Below are positions 42,798-51,162 of a DNA stretch of 64,000 nucleotides, piece by piece. A program made the translations under genes and the position numbers. The notes under the pieces are model-generated. The model saw only the letters and a list, made by a program, of their open reading frames with translations, did no database searches and was not told where the DNA came from. This DNA is from DRPG01 sp964655065 (GTDB lineage: Bacteria; Myxococcota_A; UBA796; GCA-2862545), in contig CAZZLC010000024.1 of NCBI GenBank assembly GCA_964655065.1, positions 32,215 to 96,214 on the forward strand. The letters are read 5' to 3'. How positions within the stretch are numbered: the stretch's first letter is position 1; the number at the start of each line of letters is the position of its first letter.

Positions 42798-43475
42798 ATG
42801 AGACTTCACGCTGGATGGGCGCTGTTGGCCCTGAGCCTCGCGGCGTGCGGGACCTTGTCCACGGCGCGTCCGCTGGAGAAGGGCGAGACGCTCGTCGGCG
42901 GCACGCTGGGCGGCCCGCTGTTCGACTTCGGGGCGCCGATCCCGATCCCCATGGCGGTGGTCGAAGCGCGCCACGGGCTCCCGCGGCTCGCGGACCGCCC
43001 GCTGGACCTCGGGTACGGGCTGAACCTGACCGGCCTGCCTTTCGGGCTCACCGCGCTGCACGTGGGGGCGTCGTGGCTCCTCGTCGAGCAGAACGGCGGC
43101 GTGCCCGCACTCTCGCTCGGCAATCGGGTGTTCTTCGGGGTCAACCTGCCCGGCGGGCCCGATCGGGACGACCCTCGCGTTCAGGCCTGGGGGCTCGACC
43201 AGATCGAGCTCACGGCGTCCTGGCGTGCGCGGCGCACCCTGCCCTACGTCGGCGTCTCGCAGTCCTTCGACTTCCGAAACCCGGAGCTCTTGCTCACGCC
43301 CATGGCCGGCGTGCAGGTGGATCCTGGCGATCCCGGGGGCTTCGTGTTTCAGGGCGAGCTCCGCTGGTACGCCGTCACCCGGACGATCGACCCACTGATT
43401 CCGACCTGGGTGCCCGGACCGACGCCGATCGCGGTGAACCTCTCCGCGGGGGCGCGCTTTGGAGGTGAGCGATGA
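42798..43475 (+). CDS. Lipoprotein, likely outer-membrane associated
   Basis: A 225-residue protein. The signal ends in LSLAACGTL. The rest alternates hydrophobic and polar residues in strand-like runs (DLGYGLNLTGLPFGLTALHVGA, LRWYAVTRTIDP), ending in NLSAGARFGGER, in the way of small beta-barrel proteins. No family recognised. GGAGG precedes the ATG. The stop overlaps the next ATG by four bases. Confidence 0.7.
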   Translation: MRLHAGWALLALSLAACGTLSTARPLEKGETLVGGTLGGPLFDFGAPIPIPMAVVEARHGLPRLADRPLDLGYGLNLTGLPFGLTALHVGASWLLVEQNGGVPALSLGNRVFFGVNLPGGPDRDDPRVQAWGLDQIELTASWRARRTLPYVGVSQSFDFRNPELLLTPMAGVQVDPGDPGGFVFQGELRWYAVTRTIDPLIPTWVPGPTPIAVNLSAGARFGGER

Positions 43476-44413
43476 TCCTCTGGTCGATTCTCGGCTGTGT
43501 GAACCTCGACGCGCTGGTTCACAACCCCGTCCACTGCAGCACGGTGAGCGAGGACACCTGCGAGGGCATCGACGAGCCCTTCGATCGCGTGTGTGTGCCG
43601 TGTGACGAGCCCTACGACTGGGGGCGCGACTACGACTGGATCGCTGGCACCCTCGAGGCGGGGCAGACGATCCGGGCGATCGACGCGTCGCTCGTGACGC
43701 CCGTGCCCATCGCCACTGCGGACGGCGAGGCGACGCTGGACGCGTACTTCCTGGAGAGTCACGGCGAAGACGCGGGGACCGCGGGCGTCACGCTCGTGTA
43801 CAACCACGGTCGGTACGCGGGAATCGAGCACTACCTGCCGCGGCTCAGGTTTCTTCACGAGGCTGGCTACAACGTGTTCGTCTGGGACTACCGCGGGTAC
43901 GGCAAGTCGGATCCCGACGTCGCACCCACATCGGAGCAGTGGCTCGTCGATGCGGCGCAGGTGCTGGAGGTAGCCCGCGGGGAGGCGCCCGATCCGGGCC
44001 GGCTCATCCCGTACGGGTACTCGGTCGGGGCAACCCCAGCGACGGCGATGCTGGACGAGGTGTGCGCGCTCGTACTGGAGGCGCCGCAGCCCTCGCTTTC
44101 GGATGCGGCGGAGTTCGGGACGCGGCTGTCGCTGCCGGAGCAGTTCCTGACGTCGGGGCGATTGTCGAACTACGAGCGGCTGGAAGCCTTCGACGGGCCG
44201 GTGCTCGGGATGATCGGGACGGAAGACGAGGTGGTGGCCGGACCGGACGTGCAGGAGCCGTTCATCGAGAGCGGGAGCGGGCCAGCAGAGCTCTGGGTGG
44301 TCGAGGGCGCGAGCCACGGCATCGCGGGGGGCGGCATTCCAGAGGATGCCGGAGTGACGGCCTACCTCGACCGGCTACGGTCGTTCGTCGACGAGCACTG
44401 CCCCTCGCCGTGA
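43472..44413 (+). CDS. Lipoprotein alpha/beta hydrolase
   Basis: A 313-residue protein. A very short signal, MILWSILGC, carries a lipobox Cys, then a Cys-rich linker (CSTVSEDTCEG, RVCVPCDEP). The hydrolase domain has VYNHGRYAGIEHYLPRLRF, WDYRGYGKSD, nucleophile GYSVGATPAT, Asp in IGTEDEVVAGPDV and His in VEGASHGIAGG. The triad is complete. Such anchored hydrolases often act on envelope lipids or peptides. GGAGGTGAGCG precedes the ATG. Confidence 0.85.
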   Translation: MILWSILGCVNLDALVHNPVHCSTVSEDTCEGIDEPFDRVCVPCDEPYDWGRDYDWIAGTLEAGQTIRAIDASLVTPVPIATADGEATLDAYFLESHGEDAGTAGVTLVYNHGRYAGIEHYLPRLRFLHEAGYNVFVWDYRGYGKSDPDVAPTSEQWLVDAAQVLEVARGEAPDPGRLIPYGYSVGATPATAMLDEVCALVLEAPQPSLSDAAEFGTRLSLPEQFLTSGRLSNYERLEAFDGPVLGMIGTEDEVVAGPDVQEPFIESGSGPAELWVVEGASHGIAGGGIPEDAGVTAYLDRLRSFVDEHCPSP

Positions 44414-44465
44414 CGAGCCGCAGGGTCGAGGCTGCCCATCCGCGGCGCGACCCAGAAGACGCGAA

Positions 44466-44502
44466 TCCTCGTCGCGTCGACCAGACTCCCACGCGACGAG
44501 GA
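44466..44502 (+). terminator. Long perfect hairpin before the DUF2892 gene
   Basis: The arm TCCTCGTCGCGT (44466-44477) and its exact complement ACGCGACGAGGA (44491-44502) form a 12-bp stem around a 13-base loop. It lies 53 bases after the hydrolase stop and ends just before AGCAGGAGG of the next gene. It may end the upstream transcript or shield the ribosome site region. No T-run. Confidence 0.5.
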
Positions 44503-44521
44503 ACCAGCAGGAGGTCCCCCT

Positions 44522-44743
44522 ATGCTCGAGACGATCCTTCCCAAGAACGAACACATCGGTGACCGCATCTTCCGCGTCGTGCTCGGCACGGCCCTCGTCT
44601 CCCCGCTCTTCGTGACCGAGCAGTCCGTCGCGCTCATCGTGGCCGGCGCCGTCGGCGGCATCCTGGTGCTGACCGGCCTCCTCGGCAGCTGCCCCATCTA
44701 CACGATGCTCGGCCTGTCGACCCGGCCCGCCGACTCCAAGTAG
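44522..44743 (+). CDS. Small membrane protein, DUF2892/YgaP-like
   Basis: A 73-residue protein with KNEHIGDRIFRVVLG, then two membrane helices (TALVSPLFV... and VALIVAGAVGGILVLTGLLG) and the conserved SCPIYTMLGLST end. This is the YgaP-type transmembrane domain (DUF2892), in some proteins fused to rhodanese. CAGGAGG precedes the ATG. The sigma-factor gene starts inside its stop codon (TAGTG), which suggests co-expression. Confidence 0.88.
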   Translation: MLETILPKNEHIGDRIFRVVLGTALVSPLFVTEQSVALIVAGAVGGILVLTGLLGSCPIYTMLGLSTRPADSK

Positions 44744-45315
44744 TGCCCCCACGCCTCGGAGACGACGACGAGACGCTGGTCGCCCGCGTAGCCGCAGGGG
44801 ACCGCGAGGCGCTCGCGGAGCTCGTCGTTCGTCACGAGGCGAGAGTCCATCGCTACGCCCGGTCGCTCACTCGCGACCCCTCGGCGGCCGAGGACGCCCT
44901 GCAGCAGGCGTTTCTCGATGTCATGAACGGCGCCGCCACCTTCCGCGGCGCGTCCAGCGTCCGGTCGTGGCTGCTCACGATCACGCGAAACGCGGTCTAC
45001 CGACAGGCCCGACGCCGGGCCGGTGAGCCCGAGCACCACGTCCCCATCGACGAGCTCGCATCGCTCGCCGGATGGGGCTCCGATCCCGAGGACCTCGCCG
45101 GACGAGCCGCCGATCGCGCGCTCGTCGGTCGGGCCCTCGACACCCTCGGCCCGGATTCGCGCGAAGTCGTGGTCCTCCGGGACCTCGAGGGACTCTCCGG
45201 CGAGGAGACGGCCCGCATCCTCGGGCTGACCCTCGCTGCCACCAAGAGCCGGCTGCACCGCGCCCGCCTCGAGCTGGCGGCAGCCCTGCGCAAGGAGAGG
45301 CCTGATGGGCCATGA
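44743..45315 (+). CDS. ECF-family RNA polymerase sigma factor
   Basis: A 190-residue ECF sigma factor. Region 2 (about 10-80) has LVVRHEARVHRYARSLTRDPSAAEDALQQAF and FRGASSVRSWLLTITRNAVY. Region 4 (about 130-185) has LGPDSREVVVLRDLEGLSGEETA and LGLTLAATKSRLHRARLEL, the helix-turn-helix binding the -35 element. The start is GTG overlapping the previous stop by one base. Its stop lies inside the anti-sigma gene (11-base overlap), the usual sign of a sigma/anti-sigma pair. Confidence 0.93.
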   Translation: MPPRLGDDDETLVARVAAGDREALAELVVRHEARVHRYARSLTRDPSAAEDALQQAFLDVMNGAATFRGASSVRSWLLTITRNAVYRQARRRAGEPEHHVPIDELASLAGWGSDPEDLAGRAADRALVGRALDTLGPDSREVVVLRDLEGLSGEETARILGLTLAATKSRLHRARLELAAALRKERPDGP

Positions 45316-45562
45316 ACGCGAAGTCGCGGGCATTCGCTGCGGCCAGGTACTCGACGCGCTTCCGGACTACGTGGACGGCTCACTGGACGCGGGCACTCGC
45401 GACCGGGTCGAGTCCCACCTGCGGGGCTGCAGCTGGTGCGAGCGCTTCGGCGGAGCCTACGCCGCGCTGGTGGTGACGCTGCGGGAGAAGCTCGCCGACG
45501 CGGAGCCACCGGAGGCCGACGCTTGCCGTCGGCTCAGGGAGCGCCTGGGCCTACCCTCGTAG
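45305..45562 (+). CDS. Zinc-finger anti-sigma factor (zf-HC2)
   Basis: An 85-residue protein with the ZAS signature H-x3-C-x2-C in VESHLRGCSWC, preceded by LDALPDYVDGSLD, the typical start of putative zinc-finger anti-sigma factors. It lacks a membrane helix, so it would be cytoplasmic and may sense redox or metal through the zinc site. It overlaps the sigma gene by 11 bases and the converging DUF1501 gene by 12 bases at the 3' end. Confidence 0.88.
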   Translation: MGHEREVAGIRCGQVLDALPDYVDGSLDAGTRDRVESHLRGCSWCERFGGAYAALVVTLREKLADAEPPEADACRRLRERLGLPS

Positions 45563-46828
45563 CGCGGCCCCGATCGTCGGAACGTTCGGCATCCGCGCGG
45601 CGACGCGGTCGTCGGGGACGCCCGCGGCTGCCATCAGCGTGGCTCCGGCGACGGGCAGCGTCTCCTCGGCGGGCACGCCAGACTCCGAGGGAGCCCCCGT
45701 CGCCAGATCGAAGCCCCGGGCGTCCTGGTTGTCGTCGAGCCCGCCCACCACGCCCCCGGTGACGTTGGGCCCCGCCATCAGCATGACGTTGTGCCGGGAG
45801 TGGTGATCGCGGCCGTCGGTCTGGTAGAGGCGCCGGCCGAACACATTGAGGAGACCGAACGAGAGGTCGTCCTCGATCGCCAGGGCCTCGGCGCGAGACC
45901 ACAGGTCGGCGAGGTGAGCGACGCCCGCCTCGGTCTCGGCGATCTCGCTGGCGAACTCGCCGTCGACGTGGTTGTCGCCGCCGAACGGCACGTTGATGGT
46001 GATCACCGGGGTGACCCGCAGCGCGGCCAGGGCGACCGCGACCGCGATCTGGTCGCGGGGGCCGTCGTCGTCCGAGCCGACCGCGAAGTCCTCGAGCAGG
46101 GCCCCGAGGCTCTCCCCGAGGTCGCGGGCGCGCTCGCGAGAGGTCGCGATCTCGTCGAGGAAGGCGCGCTGGGCCTTGGTGCCGTTGCGCACCAGATCTC
46201 CATAGACCTGGTCGAGCGCCTGCTCCCGGAGCACCCGCAGCTCGTCGAACACCGAGGCCTGATTCGCGAACAGCGAGACCACCGCGCTCGGCTCGACGGC
46301 GGCGAGCGGCTCGCCGTCGAAGCTGATGACCTCGTTGCCGAGCAAGATGGGCTGGTCCTGGAGCGCGCCGAGCGGCTCCGCCAGCTCCTGGGCGATCGCG
46401 CTGCCGAGGGTCTCCTTGCCGGCGCCCGAGCGCCGGTCCATCGTGCCGGACAGCCCCATCACGCGATCGAACTCGCTGTGGGCAACCGCGTTCGTGCGGT
46501 GGTGCACGAACGCGAGGCGGCTTCGGAGAGCGGCGGGCAGGGTGCCCCACACCGCAGCTCCCGTCGTGGTCTGTTGGCCGAGCGTGATCTCGGCCGGCGC
46601 GAAGTCGGGGTCGTCGGGGTGCGTCACCGAGTCGAGGAAGCTCCCCGGAGCGTTGGCATTGACGGGGTCGCCCCGCTGCGAGATCGAGAGGACGAGCGGC
46701 GTGGGGATGCGCGTCTCGGCCGCTCGCGCGGGGGGAAAGCCGACGCGGAGCCAGCGCGGGGGGATTCCGGTGGCGAGGCCGACCACCGCGAGGGCGGCAC
46801 CCGATTTCATGAACGTGCGTCGATCCAC
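45551..46828 (-). CDS. Tat-exported DUF1501-like protein
   Basis: A 425-residue protein. The signal MDRRTFMKSGAALAVVGLA has the twin-arginine motif RRTFMK. The mature part shows VHHRTNAVAHSEFDRVMGLSG and INVPFGGDNHVDGEFASEI and MLMAGPNVTGG, in the style of DUF1501/DUF1552 proteins, which are distant sulfatase-like folds. They are typically encoded beside cytochrome-c/DUF1588-type partners, as here. GTG 46828 follows TAGGAGCCCACC. It is downstream of the partner by nine bases. The role is unknown; the pair is common in planctomycetes and myxobacteria. Confidence 0.8.
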   Translation of the reverse strand: MDRRTFMKSGAALAVVGLATGIPPRWLRVGFPPARAAETRIPTPLVLSISQRGDPVNANAPGSFLDSVTHPDDPDFAPAEITLGQQTTTGAAVWGTLPAALRSRLAFVHHRTNAVAHSEFDRVMGLSGTMDRRSGAGKETLGSAIAQELAEPLGALQDQPILLGNEVISFDGEPLAAVEPSAVVSLFANQASVFDELRVLREQALDQVYGDLVRNGTKAQRAFLDEIATSRERARDLGESLGALLEDFAVGSDDDGPRDQIAVAVALAALRVTPVITINVPFGGDNHVDGEFASEIAETEAGVAHLADLWSRAEALAIEDDLSFGLLNVFGRRLYQTDGRDHHSRHNVMLMAGPNVTGGVVGGLDDNQDARGFDLATGAPSESGVPAEETLPVAGATLMAAAGVPDDRVAARMPNVPTIGAALRG

Positions 46829-46837
46829 GGTGGGCTC

Positions 46838-49093
46838 CTACAGGCCGAGGGCGGCGGCATCGGGGGAGGCGCAGGCGACCACGTAGGTGGACTCCATCGC
46901 GAGTCGGAGGTCGGACGTCTGCTCGAACACCTCGTCGCGATGGGCGCTGAGTGCGGCGCCGAGGGCCGCGTAGCGCTCGTGACCCGGGGCGAGGCCGGCG
47001 AGCTGCTCGACCATGGCTGGAATGGCGGTGTCGGGGTCGCGGAACAGGAAGGGCGAGCCGGGCCCGCCAACCTCCCTCGAAGCGAGCGTCTGGCAGGCCT
47101 TCTCGAGTCCGGCCACCGCGAAGGCGGTCATGCGCTGTGGCACGATGGGGTCGACCTTGGCGCGGGCGAAGCTCACCCCGGGAAGCAGCCCGAGCGGCTC
47201 TCCCACCGCCCGTCGACGGCAGCTGTCGGCGCCGCGTTCGGCGACTGCGTTGCACCAGTGCTCGGCGCGCTGGAGGCCCACGGGCAGTCCGTCCGCATGG
47301 GTGAGCGTGGGGGCGAGGCCGGTGACGAGCGGAGACGAGAACAGCTCCACCACGAGCTCTCGGTAGGAGAACCCGCTGGACTCGAACGTGCTGGCCACCC
47401 GCTGGAACTCGGGGTCGTCGATGCGGCACGGCGACCCGTTGGCGAGCCAGCAGAGCTTCTGCGTCCAGGCGGTGGCCACACCCGGATGGTCCGCGAGGAC
47501 GTCGCCGAGCCGGTCGATGTCGCCGGCCTGGGCGGTCACGCCGCCGAACGCGAAGGACGGGGTGAACGGGAGCAGCTCGTCGGGGTCGGCGTAGTCGAAG
47601 ACGGTGGGCGAGGGGCGCCAGGTGTCGCTGAAGTGCTGCGAGAAGTAGCCGCGCATGGGGTCGAGCTGGCGGTGACAGCCGTAGCACTCGCTGGATGGGT
47701 CCGAGTGCGCCTCGTTCAGGCCGTCGAGCGAGGCGGGCGCGGTGGGCTCCCCGAGCGAGAACGTGGAGCCCAGGGCCACGATGAGCATCTGGTTGGTGGT
47801 GACGCGGAACTCGTTGTCGGGGTTGGTCTCCCAGTTGTTGAGGAAGGCGGGTGTGGTCATGAAGCCGGTGCGCGCGACCCGCGTCTGCACCGTGGGGGCG
47901 TGGGACCGCCAGGCCTCGACGTCGTAGAACGGCGGCTCCTCGAGCTCGGCGTCGCGGGCGATCCGCGTGAACTCGACGAAGCGCCAGTCGGTGTCGTCCA
48001 CCCCGGGGACCAGCGGAGCCTGGTTGCGGAAGCGGAAGTCGGGACGCAGCCGGCAGTCCACGACGCCCCACTGCAGGTGCAGCAGTTGCCGGGTGCGCAG
48101 CTCGGGGCCCTGCGCGCCGCGGCAGTTCTCGGGCAGGCCGGGGATGCTCCAGATCCCGGACTCCACCATGGGCGACCAGTCGGTCACGGGGGTGTCGTCG
48201 GCCGCGGGAACGACCAGGTGGGTGCGGTCGAGCCGCCGCTGCTCGTCGGAGGCCTGGTCGGCGTACCGCATCATCACGAGCATCGCGGTGGTCACCGCCC
48301 AGCGCTCGGTGCGGAAGATCTCGGTGAGGGGGCGATCCTCCTCGACGAGCGCCCACGCGGTGCGCACGACGCTCTCGGCGAGCATGTCGTCGAAGGTCGC
48401 GGGGATGCCGGCGCTGCCGCGGCCGTCGATCTGGACCCAGTCCGTCGGTCCGGGTTCGACCTGGAGCAACTGGGCCAGGGTGCGCTCGGTGACCGCGCGG
48501 AAGTCCTGGGTGGTCGTCCACCCGCGGACCAGGTCGCGCAGGGCGCTAGGGTCCGCGTGGACGCGCGCGATCTCGTCGGCGGTCGGAGTCGCGCCGGTGG
48601 TGAGGCGCTTGGCCCGGGTCACCGCGGCATCGAGGGGCGTAGGCTCGAAGTCCGACCCGGACTCGGTCTCCGCGAAGGAGGCGACCCACTCTTCGATGCA
48701 CGCGACGTCATCGTCGGGGACCACGGCCGGGGGCGGCGGCATGGCGAGCACGCAGCGTCCCTGGGTGTCCGGCCGGAGCACCCGGAGGAGCTGGCTGTTC
48801 TCGGGGCTCATCGGATCGACGAGGAGGCGTCCCTCGCAGCCCTGGGCGGCGGCGGGCACCCCGACGAGTCGCGACGCGAGGCCTTCGGGGCGAAGGTCGA
48901 GGCCGCCCTGGGCATCCGCGCCGTGGCAGGTGAGGCACTGGTGTCGCTGAAGCGCGGGCTGGGGGTCGCAGACCCCAGGTTCCGACACCGTGGGCGTCGA
49001 GGCAGTCGGCTCGGGGTCCGGCGCATCGGGCGACGGGGTTCCGCAGCCGACCGCAAGGGCCCCCATCCAAGCGATGCGAATCATCGTGGACAT
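46838..49093 (-). CDS. Large secreted protein with cytochrome-c and DUF1588/1592-like parts
   Basis: A 751-residue lipoprotein-like protein. The signal ends in ALAVGCGTP (lipobox). The N-terminus holds one c-type haem site, CLTCHG (HQCLTCHGADAQGG, about 52-65), with LAMPPPPAV as possible Met ligand region. Near residues 465-480 is ECYGCHRQLDPMRGYF, a second CxxCH, in the style of DUF1588. TTTPAFLNNWETNPDNEFR-like text (as MTTPAFLNNWE) fits the DUF1592/1588 neighbourhood. GGAGG precedes the ATG. It is paired with the Tat-exported gene downstream. Confidence 0.8.
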   Translation of the reverse strand: MSTMIRIAWMGALAVGCGTPSPDAPDPEPTASTPTVSEPGVCDPQPALQRHQCLTCHGADAQGGLDLRPEGLASRLVGVPAAAQGCEGRLLVDPMSPENSQLLRVLRPDTQGRCVLAMPPPPAVVPDDDVACIEEWVASFAETESGSDFEPTPLDAAVTRAKRLTTGATPTADEIARVHADPSALRDLVRGWTTTQDFRAVTERTLAQLLQVEPGPTDWVQIDGRGSAGIPATFDDMLAESVVRTAWALVEEDRPLTEIFRTERWAVTTAMLVMMRYADQASDEQRRLDRTHLVVPAADDTPVTDWSPMVESGIWSIPGLPENCRGAQGPELRTRQLLHLQWGVVDCRLRPDFRFRNQAPLVPGVDDTDWRFVEFTRIARDAELEEPPFYDVEAWRSHAPTVQTRVARTGFMTTPAFLNNWETNPDNEFRVTTNQMLIVALGSTFSLGEPTAPASLDGLNEAHSDPSSECYGCHRQLDPMRGYFSQHFSDTWRPSPTVFDYADPDELLPFTPSFAFGGVTAQAGDIDRLGDVLADHPGVATAWTQKLCWLANGSPCRIDDPEFQRVASTFESSGFSYRELVVELFSSPLVTGLAPTLTHADGLPVGLQRAEHWCNAVAERGADSCRRRAVGEPLGLLPGVSFARAKVDPIVPQRMTAFAVAGLEKACQTLASREVGGPGSPFLFRDPDTAIPAMVEQLAGLAPGHERYAALGAALSAHRDEVFEQTSDLRLAMESTYVVACASPDAAALGL

Positions 49094-49133
49094 CTGGCCT
49101 CCGGGCGAGGCGGCCGAGTCTATCCGATCCGCG

Positions 49134-50009
49134 TCACGGCTTCGACCCCGAGAGCACGAATCCCCCCTGCTCGTCGTCGAAGCCGTCGACGACCAGGAGC
49201 ACGCCCTGCCCGGCGACGAGAGGCAGCTCGAGGAACGAGACGAGGGTTGGAACGAGGTCGTCGTTGCAGGCGATCGCGGGACTGTCGCAGTCCTCGTAGA
49301 CGTGCAGCACCGTGTCGAAGCCCGAGCCGTCGGTGTCGATGGTGTAGACCCCGGTCTCGGACGCGACGAACCAGTAGGCGACGTCGGAGGCCGCGGAGGC
49401 CGCGCAGGACCTGGGAACGGCGAAGTCGTCGCCCGCGCCCACGGTCGAGCCGGTCATCCGGAAGGGGGTCGACGACGGGATGGCGAGGTCGGCGCAGGCG
49501 GGGAGGCAGAGCGGACCTCCGTCGCAGTCGGGGTCCTCGCAGTCGACGAGCGTGTCGCAGTCGTTGTCCGCGCCGTCGTCGCAGCGCTCGGGGGCGGCGG
49601 GAGAGGCGAGCTCGTCGGTGTCGTCGCAGTCCTCGCCGTCGAGGGTCCACGGATCGCCGGGGTCCTGGCAGGTGGTGACCCGGCGATCCTCGTCACCGAA
49701 GCCGTCGCCGTCCTCGTCGGGGAACCACTGTCGCGGGGGGAACCCCTCGTCGACCTCGCCGTTGCAGTCGTTGTCGAGCCCGTCGCAGACCTCCCGTGCG
49801 CCGGGGAAGGCCTGCGGGAGGGTGTCGTTGCAGTCGCCAGCCGTCGCGGAGAGCCCGGGACCAGGGCAACCGTCCCCGACCGGCGTGCGGCCGAACCCAT
49901 CGCCGTCGTTGTCGGCAAACAGCGGGACCCCGACGTCGGGGTCACACTCCGCCGGGAGCGGTGGAGGCAGGCAGGCCGTCGCCGTCAGTATCAGAGCGGG
50001 GAGGCGCAC
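49134..50009 (-). CDS. Lipoprotein with MopE-type metal-binding repeats
   Basis: A 291-residue protein. GTG 50009 follows CGAGGAGC. The signal ends in LTATACLPP. Repeats of the putative metal-binding motif follow: DNDGDGFGRT, CDGLDNDCNGEVDEG, DEDGDGFGDE, CDDGADNDCDTLVDCEDPDCDGG. This Asp/Cys pattern is the MopE-type motif frequent in myxobacterial secreted proteins. The C-terminus (VAYWFVASETGVYTIDTDGSGFDTVLHVY) is a pre-peptidase-like beta domain. Likely outer surface; binds metal. Confidence 0.85.
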   Translation of the reverse strand: MRLPALILTATACLPPPLPAECDPDVGVPLFADNDGDGFGRTPVGDGCPGPGLSATAGDCNDTLPQAFPGAREVCDGLDNDCNGEVDEGFPPRQWFPDEDGDGFGDEDRRVTTCQDPGDPWTLDGEDCDDTDELASPAAPERCDDGADNDCDTLVDCEDPDCDGGPLCLPACADLAIPSSTPFRMTGSTVGAGDDFAVPRSCAASAASDVAYWFVASETGVYTIDTDGSGFDTVLHVYEDCDSPAIACNDDLVPTLVSFLELPLVAGQGVLLVVDGFDDEQGGFVLSGSKP

Positions 50010-50175
50010 GGGTCGGCTCCTCGAGTGGCCGTCACCGACCGGAGGTATCACGCAGCGACGAGGCGCGGCCGGGGCCGCTGGCCGTTCCGTGGCGGTCGAG
50101 CCGCGAGTCGAGGGCAGGGTCTCGCGTGGCTCCCGGGGGCCGACGGGGGTAGGGCGGTTTCTCCGGAGGATCCCG

Positions 50176-51162
50176 ATGCAGTCCGCAGCCGAACGTCCCG
50201 AACCCACCGTGCAGCGCAAGGCAGCCATCGTCACCGGCTCGGCTGCCGATCATGCCGGCAAGGTCGAGGTGCGACCGATCCCCGACTTCGACCTGAACAA
50301 GACGATCTTCCAGACGCTCGAGGGCGGGCTCGCGCGCTCGATCATGACCGCGCGGGTGGGCAAGGAGGTCCACTGGAAGGAGGCTCCCGCCGCCGAGGTC
50401 GACGGGCGGTACGATCAGGTGCGCGAGTTCGAGCCGCTGCCCGACATCCGGCCGTCGCTGCTGCGGTTCATGGTCGAGGAGTGTGACTTCGACGTCGAGC
50501 ATGCCGACGGCTCGTTCCTCGACCACCTCTACTTCTGCTTCGAGTACACCGCGCGGCACTACCCCGAGCGCTCGGCCGTCGTGATGCTCACCCACTCGAT
50601 CCTCGGCACGGGCACCAACACCTTCGCCATGACCGCCGAGAAGATTCCGATGCTTCGAGAGCACCTCACGGAGTTCGAGTGGCGGCACGTCGAGGCCTTT
50701 CCGTCGGTGCTGCGGCTGCTCTACGATGTCGGACTGCGCAACGAGCTCCGCGAGAACCTGCACCGGCTCGACCAGCTGAAGTCGATCCGCATGCACCGGG
50801 TCATCGACAACGAGACGTTGGAGCTCTCGGCCGAGGACTTCTGGATCCAGATGAACTACCAGCTGATCCACCTCCTCGACTTCCTGCCCGTGGCCAACTG
50901 GGCGAACCACCAGAACGAGACCTCGTTCATCGTGTTTCGCGACCTCTACGACCTGCTCGAGCGTGCCGGCAAGCGCGAGGCCAAGCTCGACTACGACCCC
51001 ACGTCGAACGGCGGGCGGCTCGAGGGCGAGTCGCGAACCATGGTCGGGGTCATCGCGGACCTGCTTCCGGTCGGACTCTCCGAGCGAATGGCCGCGCGGT
51101 CGGTGCGCCGCTTCTCGGAGCGCATCGGCCACGACATCGGGTACGCGATCGACTGGGCGTGA
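50176..51162 (+). CDS. Uncharacterised helical protein coupled to an oxidoreductase
   Basis: I do not recognise a family. A 328-residue, mainly helical cytoplasmic protein with conserved-looking His and Glu: LYFCFEYTARHYPE, LTHSILGTGTNTFAMTAEKIP, EFEWRHVEAFP, YQLIHLLDFLPVANWANHQNE. The His/Glu spacing would allow a metal site, but this is a guess. CGGAGGATCCCG precedes the ATG. The MDR gene starts GTG inside its stop, so the two are coupled and probably act together. The 166-base gap to the divergent MopE gene shows no clear promoter. Confidence 0.6.
   Translation: MQSAAERPEPTVQRKAAIVTGSAADHAGKVEVRPIPDFDLNKTIFQTLEGGLARSIMTARVGKEVHWKEAPAAEVDGRYDQVREFEPLPDIRPSLLRFMVEECDFDVEHADGSFLDHLYFCFEYTARHYPERSAVVMLTHSILGTGTNTFAMTAEKIPMLREHLTEFEWRHVEAFPSVLRLLYDVGLRNELRENLHRLDQLKSIRMHRVIDNETLELSAEDFWIQMNYQLIHLLDFLPVANWANHQNETSFIVFRDLYDLLERAGKREAKLDYDPTSNGGRLEGESRTMVGVIADLLPVGLSERMAARSVRRFSERIGHDIGYAIDWA

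Noticed and set aside
45791..49678. An open frame of about 1300 codons on the plus strand
   Set aside because: Antisense to the DUF1501 and cytochrome-c genes; low-complexity Arg/Gly/Glu composition and no motif.
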